NCBI GenBank assembly: GCA_021234155.1
Contig: JAJEKV010000003.1
Coordinates: 27,015,166-27,079,165 of the forward strand
Length of the DNA: 64,000 bases
Direction of reading: 5' to 3'
Origin: Isoetes taiwanensis
Lineage: Eukaryota; Streptophyta; Lycopodiopsida; Isoetales; Isoetaceae
Shown one piece after another: positions 22,980 to 31,039 of the stretch. Under the pieces are notes generated by a model that did no database searches, had not been told where the DNA came from, and saw nothing but the letters and a program-made list of their open reading frames with translations. Position 1 is the stretch's first letter. Each line of letters starts with the position of its first letter. The translations under genes were made by a program, and so were the position numbers.

Positions 22980-23395
22980 AAATTGGGCGGACGCCCAATT
23001 TACTCTTAAGGACACCACGACTTCCTTGGATAGTATACTTGGGCAGAAGTAAATTGGGCGGGCGCCCAATTTGGTGTGCATAGGGATCCGGCCAAATTGG
23101 GCGGGCGCCCAATTTGGCCTCTATGATGCAACAGTCTCTTCAGCCCCAAGTCTCACCATGAATTGAGCGGGAGTAAATTGGGCGGGCGCCCAATTTGTTG
23201 TGCGTAGGGATCCGGCCAAATTGGGCGGGTGCCCAGTTTGGCCTCTATGATGCAACCGTCTCTTCAGCCCGAAGTCTCACCATGAATTGAGCGGGAGTAA
23301 ATTGGGCGGGCGCCCAATTTGGTGTGCGTAGGGATCCGGCCAAATTGGGCGGACGCCCAATTTGGCCTCTATGATGCAACCGTCTCTTCAGCCCC
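22980..23395 (+). repeat. 22 bp palindromes, cluster 2, in a 124 bp tandem array inside intron 1
   Basis: Seven palindromes: 22,980, 23,051, 23,094, 23,175, 23,218, 23,299 and 23,342 (each 22 bp; centres GA, GG, GG, GG, GG, GG, GA). From about 23,048 a 124 bp unit carrying two palindromes 43 bases apart, joined by TGTGCGTAGGGATCCGGCC, repeats three times. All lie in the first intron of the ParB-like gene. Confidence 0.95.
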
Positions 23396-25092
23396 AAGTC
23401 TCCCAAGTTCTAACACTACTTTCCGATTCTGGCAGAATTATTATGGCTTGAACAAAGCGGCATCGCTTTCGGGTTCAGGTCCCGCACCCAGATTTGTAGA
23501 GGCTATAGCAAGAGAGGATGCAAGAACAGAAGAAGAGAAAGAACTATTTGCTGGCATCCAGGTAGTGCCCCATGAAGTTTTGACGGTTGCTGAGAAATGG
23601 TACTAGTGCATAGAGATAGGGAATATTCACCCTGGGTCCCAGACAAACCACCTCAAGGATCTTTTGCTTTTCTTTGGCAAGAGAGGGACATGAAAAATGA
23701 ACTCGGCGGGTATCGTCATCGACATGGAGGTCTCGCCTGAGAACAATCATGACTTCCTCATCGATGTTGAAGACACCGTAGATCGGGCTTTCGTCCGTTA
23801 TAAGGTTTCACTTTCTAGCTACGAGCCATGTATGATGAACGCAAGTATAAAGGAAAGCCCACAATCTTGCGCTCATAGAGGATGGGCACTAGACTCATAT
23901 GAAAGTTTAGAGAGCTCGGGCATCAAATCAAGAACGATATCTTGGATGGCTACTACATTTGTCGGCGGTGGATATTAGAACACAAAGCGAGCAGTCAGTG
24001 CTAATCGTTCACGGAGTATCAAGGCAAAAACTAACCTAAAGTATACGATACTAAGTGGCTTAAGTCTAGATACAAGGAGAGTGAGACATCCTGGCCTTGA
24101 GCGCCGGGCCCATGGAGACCGAGACATCGACAAAGAAGGCGAGGACACACCTCTGACTATTCCCGTAAAAGCGCCCCTAAACTTGTATTGGGTGGAGTGT
24201 CGAGAACAGCAAGGTCGCCCAATGTGAGTCTGAGAGAAGAGGAACAGTCGTCGAAGAGGAACCCTCTAAGCATACGGGGAAAACATTTAGCTGGTCCTCC
24301 CAAGAGGCGCAAGCGGGACATCTCACCACGAGCCCAAATAGTTAGGAGGGAGTCTTTATGCCTTCTTCAACCGAAGAGCGGGAGACTAGCCGGTAGATCG
24401 TGAAGTTCACTCCATCCGGTGGCGGCGTCACTGGGAGAGCGGGACATGAGTTGTCACAGGCGCCATTGCAAGCATCAAGCTAATGGGGAGAGAATCTACC
24501 CTCCGGGGATGGGCTTGAGATTGAAGTCGATGTGTTCAAGATGCATAAAGCCCGGCAAATATGACTTGTAGGGTCATAAGTCCAGAGCACTTGGACACTC
24601 TCTACGAATCGTTTATCAGCCATCGATGCACCCTCCCCGTCTTTGATGTCGTGCCGATTCGATCCACGCATGAGCGGCGAGCAATTAAGTGGAACAAGGC
24701 AGAGGACCTGCAAAATGCAGAATTTTGGATTGTAAATGGCAACCATACGACCACGGTTGCTCAACTGCTTGTCACACAAGCTTTGGCATGGCCTCCTGAA
24801 ATGAAGCACTTGGCAGAACTGATATTCTTTTTCTATGCCAAAAGGAAATGCCGAGTCCTGGCAGGAAATCTCACAGCAATCGAGTACGTTCGTGTCAGCC
24901 AAGGGAATAATGACATAACAAAGAAGACTATACACGAAGAAGTATTCTTCGAAGAAATTCAGCAGCTTCAAAACCAGTGGGCATTCTACGGGAAGCCTAA
25001 GAAGGGCAAACGCGGGCACTCCGTCGGTGGAGCTTATTCTGTGAGTGCACTACCACCATTATTTTTGACAGTTTGTGCTATCCACCAGTGCC

Positions 25093-25273
25093 AAATTGGG
25101 CGCCCGCCCAATTTCAGACTGTTGACACTCTGTTCAAATTGGGCGGCCGCCCAATTCCCTTGAACGAGTGCCAATTGGGCGCCCGCCCTATTTGGGACCC
25201 GTTCAGGGAAATTGGGCGCCCGCCCAGCTCAGCTTAGTGTCAGATGGTCTGAAATTGGGTGGGCGCCCAATTT
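25093..25273 (+). repeat. 22 bp palindromes, cluster 3, inside an intron
   Basis: Five copies at 25,093 (centre CC), 25,136 (GC), 25,172 (CC), 25,209 (CC, right arm degenerate) and 25,252 (GG), spaced 36-43 bases. They fill most of the intron 25,041-25,342, whose GTGAGT and ATGCAG borders are intact. Confidence 0.95.
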
Positions 25274-26359
25274 GGGACTGCTAGTGCAGGCAAATTAAGA
25301 TGATGTGTATGGGCCTTATCTAATGCCTTCTGTGTCATGCAGGATTGGAAAGCTGTCGCGCTGCAAACAATTAAAAATGCAACTATGCGTGACTACGACT
25401 ACTTCGTATATCTTGATAACGAATCGTGGTCAATGTGCACCGAAGTTGCCCAGTTATTTTACGAAGACCGGTTGAAGGATGAGAAGGGAGAAAGAATTGA
25501 AGTGAAAGATAGGCTCGGACTTTTCACCAACAATTCCTGTCGCCCATTAAAGTCCATGCATCCTCTAGATCTGAAAAGGCTGATGAAGGAGATCAAGGAT
25601 GGCACCATATTCCTGAAGGGAAGCAAGGACTATACTGGAAGACGTACCATGAAAGTCAGAGCCTTAGAGCTAAAGAAGATTGGAACAATGGAGCGGGCCC
25701 TTGTCAGATACATGAAGGAAGTGAAGAAACTTCCTTTTCAAGACATGGCTGCCTTGAGGCAAGCTCATCCCATATTCACAGAGAATCTGATGCTTATGTT
25801 CGCCAGTAGTATCAGTGGATGGGCAGAAGGACGCAAAGAGATGGAGAAGGAGCTTTCCGGAGTCCCTCTACGGCAAAGTAGACGAATATCTTCTTGGGCC
25901 AGTTGAGGAGGGTGGCAAACCGTTCAAGTGTTTCCACGTTAGTCCACTAGGTTTGTGCGTGGACGTGGTGAACACTTCTGCCCGCTTCATTGGATGTGAC
26001 TTCAGATATACAAAGAAATGGCCAAAGGAAGATTATAAAAAATTCCTTGACTAGCTTAGCACGATGACGGACCAGCAGCTTTACTGGATAGCTATATTTA
26101 TTACGCCAGACCGCCTCAATGAGTGCCTATCCGCCATGAAGACAATAGACGGTGGCAGCCGTGTTTGGGTTGGTTCCTACCAGGACCCCCGGGCCAGAAC
26201 TGCTTCTACCTCTAGAGTTCGAGAGTTGCAATGTCTTGTCCTGCTAATGTATGTTGCCAGAGACGCAGCGGCTCCGCCATCTGTACAGGAAATAAATATT
26301 TGCTTCGCCAATTCCGACCATCCTAAGCTGATCATGAGTGTGCAGCAGGTATGCATTTC

Positions 26360-26381
26360 AAATTGGGCGCCCGCCCAATTT
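26360..26381 (+). repeat. 22 bp palindrome inside a 71-base intron
   Basis: Perfect arms with centre CC. The intron 26,349-26,419 begins GTATGC and ends TTCCTACAG, so the palindrome takes up almost a third of it and begins only 11 bases after the donor. Confidence 0.95.
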
Positions 26382-27405
26382 TGTTGTTGACTATGAATGT
26401 TTCTTTGTTTTTCCTACAGCTTATTGGCTGTATCGTCCTTGGTGCGACAAGGGTGCAGCAGGTGGGGGAGGAGTACTCGTGCAGAATCAGTTGGAAAGTA
26501 CGACGTGCACCTATCTAGTACAGAAGTTGATGTTGGAAGGTTGCACTTTGTTCTCGACTTCTTTTCGGTGGTGCTTTTAAGCGAAGCTGCGGTGTCGCGA
26601 GGGCTATAAAACATTGTCTTTTGAGACAGACGAGAAGCTGGAAATTAAGCTTGTACAGATATTCGAGCAACTCGATGTCATGTTAGACGAGAAAAAATCA
26701 AGAGCTCGGGCACTACAAAAGATCAAAGAGGGAAAGAAGAAGGCGTCTACTTCCAAAAATGTTCCTCAGCCTCAGCTTCCTGCTCCTGAGACACCTTGTC
26801 CGTTCTCCTCTACAACCATAAACGAAGTGCAATCCATTCTGAGACAGGACAAGAGCTCGATTCAGCAAGAGCTCAAAAAGGCAGCGGCCCTTGGCTCTCA
26901 AGATTTGGAACTATTTAGGAGAAGACATCAACGCATTGGCAGGGACGGCACTGGTGAATACTCAGGACATGATTGAGGCGACCTCAAAGTTCGAGGAAGA
27001 GGTTGCTAGGGATCCCGAGTGCATGCGTTGTCATGGAAACACGGGGAAGGGGACAATCGGGGATGGAGAGGATATGGTCCCCAACACATTGAACAATCAA
27101 GATGTAGAGGAAGAGGTCGCGAACGAGTAAGACAATCGGGGTGCGGATGAGGAGAATGAGGACTGGGGTCCCGAAGATTTTAGGCAAAGAATGGAAAAGA
27201 TCAAGGAAGCAGCACAACAACCTCCGCCCCAGCATGAAGAACCCAGCAAGGATCATTCAGAAGAGGTGCCTCCAGATGAATGAGCGATTTATGATTTCAA
27301 AATATGGGAAATATGTTATGAACATTTGTAATTACTTCTTTTTCAGAAATGATAATGTTGCCCTCATTTCCTTGTCTTAAAATTCTCTAGTTTACTTTGC
27401 TAACC

Positions 27406-27539
27406 AAATTGGGCGGGCGCCCAATTTGGTTACCGTAGAAACTAAAACCTTTAATTTAATTTATTTCACGACCAATCTTGTTGCTGTTAACTTGAGACCT
27501 TCGCTATCCTCGGCCAGAAATTGGGCGGGCGCCCAATTT
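27406..27539 (+). repeat. 22 bp palindromes, cluster 4 (two copies)
   Basis: Copies at 27,406-27,427 and 27,518-27,539, both with centre GG and perfect arms. They lie between the end of the ParB-like gene and SLDPWL gene D. Confidence 0.95.
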
Positions 27540-27715
27540 ACTAGCAGAGGAAACATCATCAAACGTGAAGTGAAGTGGAGGTGCAGAAACAGTGGAGATG
27601 AAAGAGCAGACCCTCAGGAATTATTCAGGTACGTTACATTATATAATATTGACTATGCTTATTACATCCTTACATCATTATTATATCCTTGTCAGGTACA
27701 GTAGTCTACAACGAT

Positions 27716-27958
27716 TCACTCGTCGTCAACGCCTGCCAAGGCGATGCCATTCAGCTCAAAGACCTGCTGATCAGGAAGCCAATACAGGTGGACCACAACA
27801 CGAGTGAGCTTCCTGCAAGCACTCGCAGGTCCATCTGCTTTGGACTGGAGCCATGGATCAAGACTAACACCATTCATATAGCACTGGTTAATATCGTTGT
27901 AGCTCAAGTAGCACTTGAAGGATCGGATGTTCTCCGGACGATCCGGCAAGGAAGCCAT
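27716..27958 (-). CDS. SLDPWL-family small protein D (unknown function)
   Basis: An intact 80-residue open frame. It is homologous over almost its full length to the protein at 28,665-28,898: CYLSYNDINQCYMNGVSLDP aligns with CLMTFDDLHACGFKGISLDP, and VVVHLYWLPDQQVFELN with VTIHIVWVPEREAFEIN. The conserved pattern across reading frames on opposite strands is strong evidence that both are real. No signal peptide or membrane segment. The ATG lies only 25 bases from the TATA box, so the mRNA leader must be very short or the start lies a little further in. I do not recognise the family. Confidence 0.7.
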   Translation of the reverse strand: MASLPDRPENIRSFKCYLSYNDINQCYMNGVSLDPWLQSKADGPASACRKLTRVVVHLYWLPDQQVFELNGIALAGVDDE

Positions 27959-27982
27959 GAGAGATGAATGCAGTGGAGCTGC

Positions 27983-28009
27983 TTTTATAGTGGTGAAAAA
28001 TTATTGATG
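27983..28009 (-). promoter_or_regulatory. promoter module of gene D
   Basis: On the minus strand CATCAATAATT (28,009-27,999) is followed after nine bases by TATAAAA (27,989-27,983). Genes E and F have the same 11-mer at nearly the same spacing before their own TATA boxes. Confidence 0.75.
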
Positions 28010-28070
28010 TCAATTATTGGCATACATTCTAGCGCCAGTATTGACTGTATACGGTATACCTGTATAGCCA

Positions 28071-28157
28071 CGCGAAATTGGGCCCAATTTCGCGTACCAT
28101 TCACTATGCGCATTCAAGGGGAACCATTCTAGGGCAAAGTGGGCGGGCGCCCAATTT
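28071..28157 (+). repeat. collapsed palindrome plus one 22 bp palindrome
   Basis: 28,071-28,094 is a perfect 24-base palindrome with arms CGCGAAATTGGG and CCCAATTTCGCG; relative to the family it lacks the CG-NN-CG middle. 28,136-28,157 is a normal copy with left arm AAAGTGGGCG and centre GG. Confidence 0.95.
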
Positions 28158-28261
28158 CACGGGACATGTTGGACAAGTTGCACATATAGAAGACAAGTTG
28201 TACTAATACTTTATCTCATAGATGATTACAGTCTGATTACAACAATATGACAAGCGTTCAT

Positions 28262-28461
28262 TTAGGGAGACTCTTCTGAGTCATTTTCACCGGGCACCCC
28301 AGCGATCTTCTCTATCATGTACATTTGATGCTCTCTATTCCATATCAGATGGATGATAACATCAAAGGGATCAGGATAATGGCGAGGATTTAGAGCTCGC
28401 GGCACTGCTTGAAGTTTTCGTGATTCATCTTATCACGTTCAGGACCAGAATGAGACCACAT
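28262..28461 (-). pseudogene. SLDPWL-family fragment F
   Basis: The ATG at 28,461 opens MWSHSGPERDKMNHENFKQ, which ends at a stop; one frame over, ALNPRHYPDPFDVIIHLIWN and REHQMYMIEKIAG run to a stop at 28,262-28,264. The second part aligns with D (VVVHLYWLPDQQVFELNGIA) and E (VTIHIVWVPEREAFEINRIT). This is therefore a third family member with a frameshift. It is divergent from E, and its promoter module is intact. Confidence 0.5.
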
Positions 28462-28507
28462 GGCTAGCCGAAGGCCAAATTTGATGGACAAAGTTGGTTT
28501 GAGATAT

Positions 28508-28533
28508 ATTTATACCCACTATAATTATTGATG
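28508..28533 (-). promoter_or_regulatory. promoter module of gene F
   Basis: On the minus strand CATCAATAATT (28,533-28,523) is followed after eight bases by TATAAAT (28,514-28,508). The ATG is 47 bases past the TATA box. Confidence 0.7.
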
Positions 28534-28603
28534 GTATTGTACGCAAAGATTATTGGATATACATACTACTCGTATATACACCCAATAATACTGCTACAGT
28601 GGT

Positions 28604-28628
28604 CATCAATAATTCCATGGCTATAAAT
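28604..28628 (+). promoter_or_regulatory. promoter module of gene E
   Basis: CATCAATAATT (28,604-28,614) is followed after seven bases by TATAAAT (28,622-28,628). The E and F modules face away from each other, about 70 bases apart. Confidence 0.75.
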
Positions 28629-28664
28629 ATAGCCGCATTCGAGGGCACAGCACAATCCTTTGCC

Positions 28665-28898
28665 ATGTGTCGCCGTCTTCAGAGATCCCATCTTGACACC
28701 CTCACTTGCCTTATGACCTTTGACGATCTTCATGCCTGCGGCTTCAAAGGGATCTCCCTTGATCCCTGGCTATATGGTATAGCTACTGGTCGAAAGAAAG
28801 ACTCCCCCGGCGAGTATCATGTTACTATCCATATTGTGTGGGTTCCGGAGCGCGAGGCTTTTGAGATTAATAGAATCACCAATAATTACAATCTATGA
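28665..28898 (+). CDS. SLDPWL-family small protein E (unknown function)
   Basis: A 77-residue open frame starting MCRRLQRSHLDTL. I chose the ATG at 28,665 rather than upstream codons because the TATA box at 28,622 makes it the first ATG of the expected transcript and because it aligns with the start region of D. Conserved blocks: DDLHACGFKGISLDPWL and VTIHIVWVPEREAFEIN. Likely a small soluble alpha/beta protein. It ends INRITNNYNL and lacks the acidic tail of D. Confidence 0.7.
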   Translation: MCRRLQRSHLDTLTCLMTFDDLHACGFKGISLDPWLYGIATGRKKDSPGEYHVTIHIVWVPEREAFEINRITNNYNL

Positions 28899-29022
28899 GT
28901 CATGTATTTCATAACTTTATATGATATGACTGTGTTGTGCATCTATCAGTTGTTATCATTCAGTTGTTATCTTCGTTTCTGATCTAGTTTTTATCATTTT
29001 CCATTCGCTTGCAACTCCAAGG

Positions 29023-29510
29023 AAATTGGGCGCCCGCCCGTTTCTTTCTGGAGGTCTCGATGGAATTCCCAAGGCAAAGTGGGCGCCCGCCTAATTAAGC
29101 TGGGAAGCTTCCAAGGAGCTTTGTTCAGACAATTCCAAGGGCAAAGTGGGCGGGCGCCCAATTTGCTCTGGAGGACTGGAGGTAACTTTCATCAGATCAT
29201 CTCCAGGACAAAGTGGGCGGGCGCCCAATTTGTCGGCGTGGCATCGGGAAAGCTTTGTTCAGACAATTCCAAGAGCAAAGTGGGCGGGCGCCCAATTTGC
29301 TCTGTAGGACTGAAGGTAACTTTCATCAGATCATCTCCAGGACAAAGTGGGCGGGCGCCCAATTTGTCGGGGGTGGCCTCGAGAAAACTTTGTTCAGACA
29401 ATTCGAAGAGCAAAGTGGGCGGGCGCCCAATTTGCTCTGGAGGACTGGAGGTAACTTTCATCAGACCATCTCCTAGACAAAGTGGGCGGGCGCCCAATTT
29501 CTTGGGGATA
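29023..29510 (+). repeat. 22 bp palindromes, cluster 5, with ~134 bp tandem repeats
   Basis: Eight copies at 29,023, 29,076 (both centre CC), 29,143, 29,210, 29,277, 29,344, 29,412 and 29,479 (centre GG, left arm AAAGTGGGCG). From 29,143 a 134-135 bp unit with two palindromes repeats three times. Within each unit one palindrome is flanked by GAGC/GCTC and the other by GAC/GTC in most copies, so the arms are extended differently but symmetrically. Open frames running through this array on both strands are repeat artefacts. Confidence 0.95.
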
Positions 29511-29756
29511 GCCTCCAGATGTTACTTTATCAATGTAGACAAGAAGCATTCTATTCATATAGGAATGTAGTACGTGGCTGGAATACATAGATAATAAAAA
29601 GAACTAAACATCATGCCTCGAAAAAGATAGTTGAACATAAACATAATAGATAATATTGTACATGGAGGTTTCAGTCAATGCTCAGTTCCACCGCAATTAG
29701 ATCCCCCAGATCGAACTCTGTAATGGCATCGGCTATCTGAGATCAAACCCGATCAT

Positions 29757-30173
29757 TCAATTCGCGATCGAATGGGGGTCTTTGAGGATGAGCTTCGTTA
29801 CCAAACCCACACGCTCCCTTTTTTCCTTCTTGTAAAGCTTCTTAAATAAGGACCGGAACCTGTTGTGCAGCCAAACATCCTCCATTTTCAGCAGCCTCTT
29901 CAGAGCTTCTGCCTTGTAAATATGGCGCTTCAATGAAATCAAGCAGCCTTCCAGCTCCACCCTGCTGAGGTGATCCGGCTCATCGCCATCCTTCATCAAC
30001 TCTCCCCTACGGAGGAGCTTCCTGAGTTGGTTTCTCATTTCTTCTGTTCCATCTTGGTTTATATCGTTCTGCACCTCGACATGAAGCTGATTCACATGAG
30101 CTAATATTGGCTCGCAGATATGAGACTGCATTTCGCTCATTGTGAATCCATCGTTGCGCCTGGTTCGGACCAT
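29757..30173 (-). CDS. MVRTR-family small protein C (unknown function)
   Basis: An uninterrupted 138-residue frame starting MVRTRRNDGF. It aligns with genes A and B: ILAHVNQLHVEVQND with ILIHLNEIQEDV, and LKRHIYKAEALKRLLKMEDV with LKRCIIQGKVLKYLLAMDVV, then FRSLFKKLYKK with LKACFKEMYAA. Rich in Lys, Arg, Glu and Leu, probably helical; the start resembles a basic tail. Unlike A and B it has no intron. It shares the block with the SLDPWL genes and the 22 bp palindromes and is the only MVRTR copy here with no visible defect. A weak TATA-like TATTTAG lies at 30,293-30,299. Confidence 0.65.
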   Translation of the reverse strand: MVRTRRNDGFTMSEMQSHICEPILAHVNQLHVEVQNDINQDGTEEMRNQLRKLLRRGELMKDGDEPDHLSRVELEGCLISLKRHIYKAEALKRLLKMEDVWLHNRFRSLFKKLYKKEKRERVGLVTKLILKDPHSIAN

Positions 30174-30419
30174 TTTGACTGTCCCGACTACGAATCTACA
30201 CTATGCAGATTTGCGAATGCGGGCTACTGTGGCGAGACAACCTCTAGTCAAGGCGCTTGGGCAGAACAAAAACTCAGATGGCGCTTCTTTGGCTAAATAG
30301 ATACAAGGCCTGCCATCTCACCTACCTGCACGATTCCCGAAGTTTAGCATCATTCTAACGAATAAAACCCCTATATTCTAAAAATTCGGGTCCATTTGGG
30401 AGTCATATGGACTTGGAAA

Positions 30420-31010
30420 AAGTCCATAATTAATGAAATTATGCTTTATGGTGTAGACGGATTCGAGGGATGCATATTTGACCAACAAATTCAGCCAAGG
30501 TCCATGAAATGCTGTAACGTTCCTAACCGACATGCCCTTAACTAACTGAGCAAAACCGTCTAGACATTTATGAGTAGTCACTTCTACCCATTTATGCCAG
30601 TGTCTCGGGAACGCCCCACATGCACATTCAAGGTTCGAATACTCGAGTAGTCTACCATGGGCCCGTTACAGTCTCTCCCACTAGAACTATGCTCGTCCTC
30701 GAGCATCCAAAGCTATACCATGTCACAATGATTACCAAGTCTTTGCAAATTACCCATGCATATAGGCACCCATGGAGACCCGGAACTTCGAGACCTACTC
30801 AAATTACCAAGCTAAGCGTTCCTAACAGGCATGCCCTTAACCAAGCGAGCAAAGCTGTCTAGACATTTATGAGTAGTCACTTCTACCCATTTATGCCGGT
30901 GTCTCGGGAACGCCCCACAGGCACATTCAAGGTTCGAATACTCGAGCGGTCTACCATGGGCCCGTTACAAATGCAAAGGGGTCTTTTTTGTATGGATTTA
31001 CAGGGTTCCT
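30420..31010 (+). mobile_element. MITE-like element, copy 2, interrupted by a TRIM
   Basis: Begins GTCCATAATTAATGAAATT (30,420), continues with GATTCGAGGGATGCATATTTG and AAGGTCCATGAAATGC, is cut by the TRIM, and resumes at 30,970 with AATGCAAAGGGGTC. The 17,690-17,846 copy shows the uninterrupted version. Confidence 0.65.
30513..30969 (+). mobile_element. miniature LTR element (TRIM-like), 457 bp
   Basis: Direct repeats of ~158 bp at 30,513-30,670 and ~30,811-30,969 (TGTAACGTTCC to GGGCCCGTTACA; the second has a changed first base pair). The interior is only ~140 bp with no coding capacity. The 5 bp AATGC is found directly before (30,508-30,512) and directly after (30,970-30,974), a perfect target duplication. 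Such elements depend on proteins made elsewhere. Confidence 0.85.
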
Positions 31011-31039
31011 GTTATAAGACTGATTCCGTGTGTTTTCAG

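Larger units (their letters stand above)
22649..27283 (+). pseudogene. multi-exon gene with ParB-like domain, decayed
   Basis: Exon 1 (22,649-22,679, MASRPTTGGK) ends at a GTAAGC donor. Exon 2 can start at 23,479 (PAPRFVEAIAREDARTEEE) and runs on with stops to about 23,978 (IDMEVSPENNHDFLIDVED). The 24,517-25,040 block is ParB/sulfiredoxin-like: EVDVFKMHKARQ, ISPEHLDTLYESF, LPVFDVVPI and FWIVNGNHTTTVAQ, the last matching the GxHRxxA-type box. After a 302-base intron come 25,343-26,348 (DYFVYLDNESWSM, IFITPDRLNECLSAM, GSRVWVGSYQDP), a 71-base intron, and 26,420-27,283 with a helical region and an acidic, proline-rich tail. Two frameshifts and at least three stops mean it is dead. Known relatives include partition proteins and ParB-domain methylases or nucleases; which applies is unknown. 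Confidence 0.55.

Noticed and set aside
21024-29500. CRISPR array
   Set aside because: The repeats are palindromic, irregularly spaced, lie in introns of a eukaryotic gene and have no cas genes or uniform spacers.
29079-29570. Open frames on both strands with repeated SGRAPNL- or RPPTL-like peptides
   Set aside because: They are only translations of the palindrome-bearing tandem repeat and shift with its unit length.
17690-31010. The two MITE-like copies as the ends of one 13 kb element
   Set aside because: Their shared middle is in direct, not mirrored, orientation, and each is better explained as a separately truncated MITE copy.
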